Notes under the pieces: generated by a model
Databases searched by the model: none
What the model saw: only the letters and a program-made list of their open reading frames with translations
Told to the model about the DNA's origin: nothing
Program-made: the position numbers and the translations under genes
Shown here: piece by piece, positions 21,510 through 31,710 of the stretch
Position numbering within the stretch: position 1 is the stretch's first letter
Layout of the letters: every line of letters starts with the position of its first letter
NCBI GenBank assembly: GCA_014529385.2
Contig: CM043963.1
Coordinates: forward strand, 107,266,412-107,326,411
Reading direction: 5' to 3'
Source of the DNA: Adiantum capillus-veneris
Taxonomy: Eukaryota; Streptophyta; Polypodiopsida; Polypodiales; Pteridaceae
DNA: 60,000 nucleotides

Positions 21510-23050
21510 TGTAACATTTAATGCACTAGTAACTTGTGTGTAGCAGAAATTGATAACATAGTGAGCATTGCATTAAGAGCATGTTCTTGATGAGCATAGA
21601 TAGAGTACTTAATTTGAGAAAGCAACATAGCAATTTACAACTAGCTAATTTGGCATTGACAATACTTGCAAAGAGAGACAAATAGAACAATTGACAACAT
21701 TTGAGGACCTAATTTACATGGAGCCGGTCCCCCCTCCATAAAGGCTTTGTGTTATAGCTTCTCCCATCAAAGGAGACTTTTGTAAAATACAATTCTTGTG
21801 TTTCTTGGTAAAACTCATTGGTCCAATGAAGATGGAAGCTTCATGCACCAAATTATGCTTGAAAAACACACCTAGTGTCCCTACCTCAATCCCAAGACCT
21901 CACACACCTTCAAAAATGGTGAGAGCTAGTAGGGAATGAGGATAGATTGAGAGGAAGAAGTTGTATCTTATGAGAAAGAAGTATTATCCTCACATAATCA
22001 CTCTAATAGCATAGCATAGCTTAGCTTAGTAATTACATGGTAGACTAGATGAGCATGCCATTGAAGCTTGGCTCTTGGTTGGATTTGCATTCCATAGCCA
22101 AGAGTTGTTGGTGTAGGCCTCTACTTCTCAATGCTTGGAGAAGGAGATGGAGTTCTTCTTACACACATGAGTTGTGTGTGTGTGTGTGTGTGTACCATTG
22201 TTAGACTAAAATGCAGCCCTCTCTCTCATCTTGGTTGAATCCTCTTGCTAAATGCTTATGCTGACCTCCCATTGGCTCCTGTAAAGCTTAGCCAATCACA
22301 AATTAGAAGCATAGTTGATAGCCTTTTGACAAAGTGTCCCCCTTTCCCCTTTTGTGAGAGCTCTAGATAATTAAATAATTCAACTAAACTCTCATTGGAA
22401 CTCTTAGTCTTCTGGCCAATAGGAATCAGGCAAGCCATTGGGCTGCTGAATGCTCATTGGACCCCTTGGTAGACTGTCCAATAGTCTTCTAGGGAGCTTA
22501 AATTCTATTGATTCTTTTATCAAGCATTTTTGAATTGATTAGACTAAATTTACTCTAGCCTAATTCTCATTGGTCCACCTCTATGGCCATCCAATAGGAT
22601 TAAGGGAAGATTGGGAGCAACTAGCCTAGGAGCCTGACATGTGTCTAGTATTCCCTTTGTGTAATGGGGGAGCCTTGGAGTGTGTGTGTGTGTGTGTGTG
22701 TGTGTGTTTCTCTCTCATCCCCTATAATAAGGGCTTGCCCCCTCCTTCCTAGGGATGTGGGAATACTTTTGAGTCTTCCCATGATTATCCAATATTTCCC
22801 CTACTTTGGCCTTTGGACAATATAATTAAATTTAGGAACTTTAGCCTATGGAAGTCTTAATGGGGTTGAACCTTAGGTCTTTTAAGCCCCATTGAAGCAC
22901 GCTCTTTTGCAGACTGTCCTCCTTTGGATCCCTGACAGAGGCGGCCTTACCAATATTCTAGCTTTTACTCCCCTAGTACTTCCCCATATTAAATGATCAG
23001 TTTAACATGGGAAAATCATTTGGGAGTATTAGATATTAGTTTTTATGACA
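21510..23050 (-). repeat. Gypsy-2 5' LTR
   Basis: About 1.54 kb, TGTAACATTT...TTTTATGACA, with GGGCC duplicated directly after it. Its TG repeats (22172-22193, 22679-22707) differ in length from those of the 3' LTR. Confidence 0.9.
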
Positions 23051-23437
23051 GGGCCATAGTGTCAACTTTGGAAAAAGTCGCTCCTTACCCTTTTGTTTTC
23101 ATAGGTGTGCCTTTTCAAACCGTAGAAACAGCCAGTCATACATCTTCAATTGCAAGTCACGTCGATGCTTGTTTGCTTCTTGAGACTTTTCGAGAGCCTC
23201 ACATACCTTAGCAAAAGAAGTGTCCATATCTTGAACATACTGATTTGCTTCAAAAATCTTATCCTTGGTTCTTAGAATAGGTGGAACCTTCTTAGCACCC
23301 TCGATAATCTCAAATGGCACCTTCCCCATAGACGTATGTATTGGGTTGTTGTAGGCAAACTCCACCGAAGGAAAATACTTCTCCCACTGAGCCTTCCGAT
23401 TAGAGATGTATGACTTTAACAAGTCCAAAATCTCTTA
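23051..23437 (-). pseudogene. Gypsy-1 integrase fragment
   Basis: Minus-strand reading YFPSVEFAYNNPIHTSMGKV, PFEIIEGAKK, then a long helix-like segment to DLQLKMYDWLF. This is the region after the catalytic Glu of Ty3/Gypsy integrase. The reading fades near 23430 and the catalytic core is not seen. After a frame break it continues at 10619, beyond Gypsy-2. Confidence 0.85.
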
Positions 23438-23595
23438 GATAGCATCACAATCTTGATTAAGGTAAAACCAAGGGTACGTTGCGATAATTCATACGTGAGT
23501 GGACCATAGATTACAACACAACGATTAAAAAAAGACTATACCCAAGAGGAAATGTTCAACCATCGGGTGCTATGCTCCATTGCTTAGTGTCTACA
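23438..23595. other. Unassigned sequence
   Basis: No coding pattern or element edge seen. Confidence 0.4.
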
Positions 23596-23759
23596 TACAG
23601 GCACTTACAAACATATATACATATACACATGCATACATATCTACACATAGATACGAACATATACACACACATATATACGAGCATACACATTTATACGAGT
23701 TCTCAAACAGGTCTATCTCCCTCCCTCTCTACTCTACTCTATCTCCCTCTCCTTCTCTA

Positions 23760-23820
<61 letters not shown>

Positions 23821-23967
23821 TCTTCTCTCCCTCCCTGCCTCTCTCTCTTTCTCTATCTCTCTCTCTATTCTCTCCCTCCCTCCCTCCCTCTCTTTATCTA
23901 TCCTCTCCCTCTCTATCTTTCTCTTGCTCTCTACTCTCTCTTTCTCTATTCTCTCCTTCTCTTTATC

Positions 23968-24019
<52 letters not shown>

Positions 24020-24073
24020 CTTATCTATCGCTCCCCCTATCTCTCTACTCTCTACTCCCCCTATCTCTCGCTC

Positions 24074-24163
<90 letters not shown>
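23596..24163. repeat. Low-complexity tract: (CATA)-rich, (CT)n, and a run of about 32 C
   Basis: An ACAT/ATAC-rich part up to about 23700 is followed by about 450 bp of nearly pure pyrimidine on the plus strand, with a C-run at about 24074-24105. It ends exactly where the lone LTR begins. Confidence 0.97.
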
Positions 24164-24168
<5 letters not shown>

Positions 24169-25705
24169 CAATTAATGGTCTAGTAACTTGTGTGTAGCGA
24201 AAAATAGCATGAACATAGCGAGCATTTCATTAGAATAGATTCCTAATGAGAATAACAAGAGTGCTTGGGTGGAGAGAGAGCAACAGAAAGTATAACACCT
24301 AGTTAGATAGCATGAACAATACTTCAAAAGAGAGAGAAATTAAGCAATTGACAACATTTGAGGACCGGATTTGCATGGAGCTGGTCCCCCCTCCAAAAGG
24401 CTTTGTATTATGGTTTCTCCCATCAAGAGAGACATTTTACAATACAATTCTTTGTGTTCCTTCAATTCTAGCTAGTGCTATGAAGATGGAAATTCAAGCA
24501 CTAAGCACAACACTTATTAAACACAACATCAATTCCCTCATGGTCTCTGACCCAAGACCTCACACACCTTCAAAGATGGTGAGAGCTAGCGGGGTATGAG
24601 AGTAGATTGAGAGGAAGAAGGAGTAGTCTTATGAGAAAGATATACATCTCCTCACATAATCACTCTTATTAGCATAGCTTAGCTTAGTAATTAGCATGGT
24701 AGAGGAGATGAGCATGCATTGAAGCTTGGCTCTTGGTTGGATTTGCATCACAAAGCCAAGAGTTGTTGCTGTAGGCCTCCCTTCTCACAAGCTTGGAGTA
24801 GGTGGTAAGATTTCCATTAAAGCTTGAGAAGGAGAGAGAGAGAGAGTCTTCTTCCTTCACACATAGATTGTGTGTGTGTGTAAGTGAATAATACCTTTGA
24901 AAAATCAGCCCCCTCTCTCTCTTGGTCGACCCCTCTTGCTATTTGCTCATGCTCACATCCTATTGGACCTCTCCAGCCTCAGCCAATGGAAATTAAGCAG
25001 CATAAGTGATCGCCTTCTGACATGTGTCCCCCTTTCCCCTTTTGTGAGAGCTTTAGGTAATTAATAAATGCAACTAAACTCTCATTGGACCCCTTTGCCT
25101 CCTGGCCAATAGGAATCAGGCAAGCCATTGGGCTGTTGAATGCTCATTGGACCCCTTGGGAGACTGTCCAATAGTCTTCTAGAGAGCTTAATTCTTATTG
25201 GTTCTTTTATTAAGTGTTTTGAAATTGATTAAACTAGATTTACCCTAGCCTAATTCTCATTGGTCCACCTCCAAGGTCATCCAATAGGATTTGAGTACAC
25301 CTTGTGGGCATCTGGGCTAGGGAGCTGACATGTGTCCCTCATTCCTTTTGTGTAAAGGGAGCTTGTGTGTGTGTGAGGAGTCTCTCTCATCTTTTGCAAC
25401 TAGGGCTTGCCCCCTCCTATGTAGGGATGCATGAAGACTTTTGGGACACACACAAAGCATCCAATTTCCCTAATGTTTGACCTTTGGACACAACCTTTGA
25501 GTTTTGGAACCTTAGCATTTTGGAAGTCTTAATGGGCTGAACCTTGAGGTCTTTTAAGCCCATTGTTGCACATTGCTCTTTTGCATATGGCCCCACCTTT
25601 TGATCCCTATTTTCCCTCCTTTGGATCTTTACAGTGGCCAGTCTACAGCTTAACCAACATTCTAGCTTTTTCTCCCCCTGGCACTTCCCCATATTAAATG
25701 ATCAG
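24164..25705 (-). repeat. Lone LTR related to Gypsy-2
   Basis: Starts TGTAACAATTAATGG and aligns with both Gypsy-2 LTRs through ATTAAATGATCAG. About 70 bp at the far end are missing, and no primer-binding site, polypurine tract or clear TSD flanks it. It is a truncated solo LTR of a related family. Strand is set by the homology. Confidence 0.8.
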
Positions 25706-25722
25706 GGTACACCTTGTGTGTG

Positions 25723-25724
<2 letters not shown>

Positions 25725-25774
<50 letters not shown>
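25725..25774. repeat. (GA)n microsatellite
   Basis: About 20 GA units with one interruption, just after the lone LTR. Confidence 0.95.
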
Positions 25775-25775
<1 letters not shown>

Positions 25776-26468
25776 ATAGAGGAGAGGTAGGAAAGAATCT
25801 TGCGAGCACGCAAGTGAGATGGCGGGGGAAAGTTTGAGGGCAGAGTATGCCACATATACTCTGCAAAAACGCGACATACTCTGCTCGGCAAAAGTTATTA
25901 CTGCGCTTATTATCGCGTCATTTATCGTTGATATTACAGTGCTTCTTACCGTGCCTATATTTTTAAACGATTCAAAAAGTATCCGAGGTAGCAGGAGGGT
26001 ACAAACCACCTCTCTCTACCCTTATATTGCATGATAACTTTTAATACAACCTTTTTAATTTTGTAATACATTTATTTTTAAATTGATACTTTAGTTGCTT
26101 TTGTATCACTCACTATTGAAAAATTAGCCCCATTACTCTAGTAACTATTCTAACTATAGAGCACATGTTTTCTTTAATAGAGATTTTTAAAAAAATCTTT
26201 TTTTCTTTTCCTATTATAGGCATTTTTAAAGTACTTCTTGTAGTTTTTTGAATTAATCTTAACAAATCTTCAAGTGTGTGCAGGATGAATGGGATGATCG
26301 TGGCACTCCGAACGGCCTTGAACATGTTCGATGACTCAAGAACAAACTCCCTTGTCCTTGTGTTAAGTGAAAACAAGCAATCCCTTGCTTGAGGCGCATT
26401 GCTTAGGAGCATGTGGAAAACAAAAGACTTTGGCGTCCTCAAAAAAACGCTCGAGTAGATGAGAGCGC

Positions 26469-26508
<40 letters not shown>

Positions 26509-26540
26509 TTGCTTGAGGATTCCCCCGTTGGTCCGTGTTC
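25775..26540. other. Unassigned, possibly the left flank of CACTA-1
   Basis: No gene seen. At 25890-25950 the minus strand carries GCG(A/G)TAATA-like units that resemble those on the plus strand at 31271-31340. A small inverted repeat, GCAGAGTAT...ATACTCTGC, lies near 25840-25865. Confidence 0.4.
26470..26508. repeat. Run of about 39 C
   Basis: The second CACTA piece has only a short C-run at the matching place (about 36602), so the run expanded in this copy. Confidence 0.97.
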
Positions 26541-29500
26541 GGTGGTGGTGCTCTGACACGCAATGCCGAAAGACAACAACAAGAGTGATTGGGCGAAGGC
26601 ATGGTGCGTGGTGACCCTCCCACTAGCTCTACTTCAATAGCTCCTCCACACACATCTCAAGGACACTTTGAGCTTGAGGATGAGCACATGTTTGACATGG
26701 TTGATTAGTTATTGTCTCATGAAGGCAGCGTGTGCGAGGAGGATTGTAAACCATGCACTCAACGGGCAGCAGCAAACAAAGGACAAGATGATGTCGTGGT
26801 CAAACACGTCTTTACGATGGTGCACAGTACTCGATGCTTCGGGAATTTTGGAAGTCCTCAATTTGCAAGAAAAATTTGGTTGGAGCAATGCAAGTGTAGA
26901 TGCACTACTTGGTTAAGTTCTATATGTGGCTATTTATACATGACACTCTCTTCTTGGCGTGGACTTGCATTTGTATTAATACATTTTTTTCGTTGTAGTT
27001 TGATGGGAAAAATGCTTTGTAATGATCACCCACATGCCTTTGGACCGTTATAGTTTGATGGCACTTAGCATGGATTATGATTCACCTGCATGGAGACACA
27101 TAGAGACTCAGTGACAAGAGTTTTGGCTAAAGCCTTAACACTTGAGGCTTGGGCTGGCAAGAAACGATGTCAATCCCTTGGCACCAAGTCCACCTGATGG
27201 AGCACTTGGTCTGTGGTGATCATCAACTACAATATTCCACCATGGGAGACAACCAAGAAGGGCAACATAGTTCTTTCTTTGTTTGTGTCAAGGAAGTACA
27301 AGGTGGCAACTATTGATGTCTACCGTGAGCCCCTCATCGAGGAGTTGAAGGAGTTATGGAAAGGCATCCCCGTTGTAGATGTCTCACTTCCAAAGAGAGG
27401 ATGGAGGCTATTGTGAGGGAAATCCTTATGTAGACTGTGCACCAGTATCCTCGGTTTGGAGAGATTTCTTGTATGTTATGTTCATTCTTCTCTCTTATTA
27501 GCATTTAAAGTTTCAAGCTTTTCTCTAACGATGTGATATGACTAAATGGTTGTCTACATCGGGTCATAATGCATGTCCTACTTGTGGGTCATCAATTGTG
27601 ACAGAGAGGCCAGATGCGTTGCGCAAGGTAATCTATCCAAACAACCATATTTTCTTTCCCCAAAGTCATAGCAAATACAAGACTCCAACAAATGGGAAGA
27701 TGCCACTAAAGCACACGATGGCACATTGGGTAACTATTTGGGAAGAGCACTACAATAGTGATCTAGCCTCGACTACTCTACCAAAATGAATGTCAAGGTA
27801 TTCCATATTTTTAAGGCTTCCACATTGGAAGGACTTAATAATACAACACCACTTGGATCCCATGCATATATTCAAGAATGTAGCTCACACCTAGTGGGAC
27901 CACATAATTGGCAAAAAAGACTCTTTGGAGGCATGGTAGGATTTGAGGACCTTAAAACGTCTCCCTGGCTACGTCACTCCACGTCAAGCCCCCAATGCAA
28001 AGGTTGTGCTTCCTAAAGCACCATGGATGCTAACCAAAGATGAGCTAGATCAAGTAAAGGGTTCTATTGCATCTATTCGCACACCAATGAGATACATGAC
28101 ATCACTAAAGGGAGCTTTCACAAAAGCAAAGAAAGGTGAAAGCATTTAATTGTATGAGTTGAAGTCTCATGATTGGCACAAGATGTTATAACTAATTCTT
28201 TCTCTCGTTTTTTATCCTCTCCCTCATTTCGTTTAATTATTGATTTGTATGTATGACTTTCTCTCATATTTTGTTTTACTATTTTGACATTGTTGTTCAT
28301 TCTGCCGATGAATATGTGCATATGCTGGGACAAGAAAACGAGGGAAGCTATTTTCAAACTGGGAGAGTTAGTAAGGTACATCACATCTCCACTCAACTAA
28401 ACTTTTCTATGTGCACAATATCCTCTAGCAACCACTTAATGTGTTGTTGTGTGTTATCTTGTAGATTTGTAAGCTCCAAAGAAATTGAAATAGATGCCAT
28501 CCTTGCGGCTTAAACACTTGCCGTGGAAACTGTGTTTGACATTGAGGATTTGTTTCCTCGATCCATTCTTCTTAGCAAAATCCACCTCTTGATTCATGTG
28601 GTTGAGGAGATCACTAGATGTAGAGAAGTGCATGCACTATGAATGCTCTTTCTAGAGAGGTTTTTAAAGACTCTCAAATATTTTGTGTGACTACGGACCC
28701 ATCCAGAGGTATGCATGGCTGAAGGATAGAGGCATTTGTTTACATTTCAAATTATATGACACAAGTTGATCCCTCAATGCCTTGCATGTGGTCAGATGAG
28801 AGGGATGAAAGGATGAATTCACAGTTGTCAATTGGAAAGGTAAAATTATTTAACATGGATATGAATCTATCCTAACTGGTTAATAACTTTTGCATCCTCA
28901 ATGCAAAGGCTGTGATCAAGTAGGTGGACTCGACACCTTGCATGTTTCCCTAAACTCATCAGTGCCGAATGGATTCGGGAGAGAATGACCGAAGCAAAAG
29001 CACGCAAGAAGGCATCACCAACAAAGAATAGGAGTATTCACGAGGTTGCGTGCCAAAGGTAGAGTACTTATATATATCTAAAGATTGTTTAGTTTTTCCT
29101 TGATTTTATCTTTGTAATTGTAATTGATAGAAGATTTTTTTCTATTTTATAGTGTCTTTCCTCTAACTCTATGTGGTCAAAGGGTCGACACTTTTGTATA
29201 CGCCTTATTGAAGAGTGTCCAACCACCATGGCTTGTGGCATTGTGGGCAACTTTGACATAGATGGTGAGATAAAGTGAGGTACTATGGGACTATTGAAAG
29301 GATACTAAAGGTCAATTTTAGAACGTTTCATACCTCCATATTTGAGTGCAAGTGGTTTGCAAATGTCTAGATGGCATGAGAATGGCCTTCACATGTTGGA
29401 CTCTAGTGTGCATCACACAAGGAGATATGAAAATTTGGTTTTTCCATGCAATTGTGAGAAGGTGAGTGATTACCTTCTTTACCCTTATTTGCTTGTAACA

Positions 29501-29906
29501 TTAATTATACCAATGTTACTCAAAGTTAAACTTCTCTTTTATAGGTCATCTATATCCCATCAATTCACCAACCAAAACTTTGGTTTGTAGTTCTCGTAAC
29601 ACCTTTGGGGAGAACCATTTTTGGCACTAATGAAGTGGAGACTATCTTTGACCCTCTCCCACTTACTACTTTGGATGAGGGGGGAAAAAGGAGAGAGAGA
29701 TCAATGATTCAAGTCCCATGGTTGCTAGTCTTAGTGAGGATGATTTCCATGATGATGATGATGATAAGATGGAGAATGAAGAATTCAAAGATAATGAAGC
29801 CAGCACATCCACAAACGACAATTCTATTTCTCTCTTTATTGATTTAGGAGCCATGGCCTTAGAATTGGATGATGCTTCTTGTAGAGATCTTTTGGAAGAT
29901 GATTGA
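26541..29906 (+). pseudogene. CACTA-1: En/Spm-type transposase relic
   Basis: Plus-strand pieces match, in order, a plant CACTA transposase (TNPD-like). They are: an N-terminal block (EHMFDMVD, then KFGWSNASVDALLG, 26690-26916); LRLGLARNDVNP and YNIPPWE (about 27140-27250, Transposase_21); IDVYREPLIEELKELWKGIP (27325-27385); a Cys pair ACPTCG (27568-27590); DUF4218-like segments (KAPWMLTKDELDQVKGS, LKSHDWHKML, then FPRSILLSKIHLLIHVVEE and LERFLKTLKYFV, 28015-28700); and a DUF4216-like segment (about 29280-29580) split by a likely intron, GTGAGTGATT to TTTATAG at 29461-29544. An acidic tail ends at TGA 29904-29906. Many stops and frame breaks: the gene is dead. Terminal CACTA repeats were not found. 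Confidence 0.8.
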
Positions 29907-31429
29907 TAAACATTTTGTATACTTAAAGTTATGAAAACTTTTTGTCGTGTCATCCATTCATCTCTCTCTCTCTCTCTCTCATTCCACTTTCTCTCTCTAA
30001 TTTTGTGAAGCATGCTAAATTATGTTAATCAAGTGGATGTGATTAATTTACTTAATGAAAAAATATCTATACTTTTGGAACAATAATTTATAAAAAATAA
30101 CAAATGCTTTGTACTTTTCTAAGAAAAATAGATAACCGTACACAAATTTGCATATTTTGGCTCCAAATCATTGCGTGATAATGCTATAGACAATAATAAT
30201 GGTTATAAACGCTTTTCTCTCCCTCACATTCACCTTCACACATTGCATTCCGTTGTTATTATGAAGAGTTATGGGTGCAAGTGGAGCTAGAGTTTTGTGA
30301 TGTGCGCAGTGCGAGAGTACTTTGAAGAAGAGCTCCTTTATTGTGCTCTTTGCTCAACACCTTTTCATGACAAGAGAGCTCTTTGGCACCACTACGTAAG
30401 GCCTTTCAAAATATACAAAGAATGCATGGATTTAGTTGCTTGATTGAAATGTGTCCATTGTTCGGGGAAAGCGTGCAGTAGTAGAAGCGATAATAAAGGG
30501 GTAATAAAAGCTATAATATCCCCAATAAAATTTAAACACCAAAAATTTGGTGTCCCATTCCCCTCTCTCTTCTTTGGATAGCCCATTTGTAAGAGAATGA
30601 GAAAGGTTCTTGTAAAAGTGTAGGCTACTTGCACATTGTTGCAAGATAGAGCTTGAAGAAACTAACATAGGTGCTACCATCTCATAAAATGTGGGCACAT
30701 TTCACTCTATCATGATGAAAAGTGAAAAATATGGGCTCTAAAGGGGCACCAAGAAAATAGCTCCAGGATTATCTTCAAGGCAAGGACGCTTTGTTGAATG
30801 AAGGGCTTTCTAGTTCATCACAAGGCATACCATCCTCAAGCTTGGAGGGTGTAGGTAGAAGATGAGGGGTTCCACTTGTAAAACAAGCTTGACTGTGTTT
30901 TGCTATAACGAGATGAATTGGCTGCCTGAGTTTGTGAGAGCCAATCCAAAACATGGATGCCATGGAGGTCGCTCTTGCGAGCATATACGAAGTCCGAGAA
31001 AGTAGTGCCCATGCCTCCACAGAAGATGCTGTCCATGTTTAGCTTCTCATCTCTGCCGGTGCTTGCTTTACATGGAGGCGCATGCATACCTCTAGGATGG
31101 AGCTTCCTCTTTGTAGTTTCATGTTTATCCACATAGCCATTGTTTCATGTTTTAATATCTTTTTTTTATATTTTTTGAAATTTTAAATGATATTCTTTAA
31201 TTTTTATTCACAAGGAAAACAGAGATAAACACAAAAATTTGAATGTTTAAGTGCTAAAGCGGGGTTTGATGATAAGCGCGGTAATTATGGTGGCAATAAA
31301 CATGCGGTAATACAAGCAATAATATACGCGGTGATATTTGAAATACATAAAAATGTCCCCCCTCCCCTCTCTCTCTTTTTTGGCCAGCCCATTTTGGACT
31401 CTCTCTCTACAAAACATGATAAAAGATCG
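29907..31429. other. Unassigned, with degenerate GCGGTAATA-like repeats
   Basis: No gene recognised. Two stretches, about 30470-30625 and 31260-31430, resemble each other (AAGCGNTAATAA-type units, then CCCCTCTCTCTTTTTTGG and CAGCCCATTT). A weaker unit lies at 30173-30215. They may be subterminal repeats of CACTA-1. Confidence 0.4.
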
Positions 31430-31621
31430 TGAAGGAGTACGAGCGCAAGTGCGACGCGAGAGAGAGTGCAAGAAGAAGAGCACGACGATATGGTGAAATC
31501 GCTCTACTGTAATGTGTAGAGCATAGTGAGTTCTTATTAGGTTTTTACAAAAGAATATGTGTACATACCTGGCGGCCCGCCCACTTACCTGGGCGACCAC
31601 ATTGGGCTTTATACCCCAACA
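31430..31621 (-). repeat. Copia-3 3' LTR
   Basis: 192 bp; TGAAGGAGTACG...ACCCCAACA on the plus strand. Confidence 0.95.
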
Positions 31622-31632
31622 ACCTCCCACTT
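31622..31632 (-). promoter_or_regulatory. Copia-3 polypurine tract
   Basis: AAGTGGGAGGT on the minus strand, as in Copia-2. Confidence 0.85.
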
Positions 31633-31710
31633 AAAGTCCAATGTGGTACTTTAAGTGTGAGAGAAGCTACTATACAAGCTAATATACAAGAGATGTAGAG
31701 AAGTGATGTA

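Larger units (their letters stand above)
10620..23050 (-). mobile_element. Gypsy-2, old non-autonomous LTR element with nested insertions
   Basis: Minus-strand element with long LTRs (15854-17467 and 21510-23050). Its left end starts with TGTA at 10620-10623, where Copia-2 cut in, and continues at 15854. A perfect 5-bp TSD, GGGCC, lies at 10615-10619 and 23051-23055. Internally it has a primer-binding site next to the right LTR, a gag, and only the far C-terminus of integrase with a chromodomain. Protease, RT, RNase H and most of integrase are missing, and a Copia fragment sits in their place. The LTRs differ by many substitutions and indels, so the insertion is old. Confidence 0.88.

Noticed and set aside
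23572-24197. Long plus-strand readings rich in Ser-Leu
   Set aside because: Pure translation of (CT)n and C-runs; no gene.
26107-26112. CACTAT as the terminal end of the CACTA element
   Set aside because: No partner TAGTG with a longer inverted repeat or 3-bp duplication was found, and the motif is short enough to be chance.
30392-31132. Minus-strand ORFs between CACTA-1 and Copia-3
   Set aside because: Short, overlapping in several frames, with no recognisable motif.
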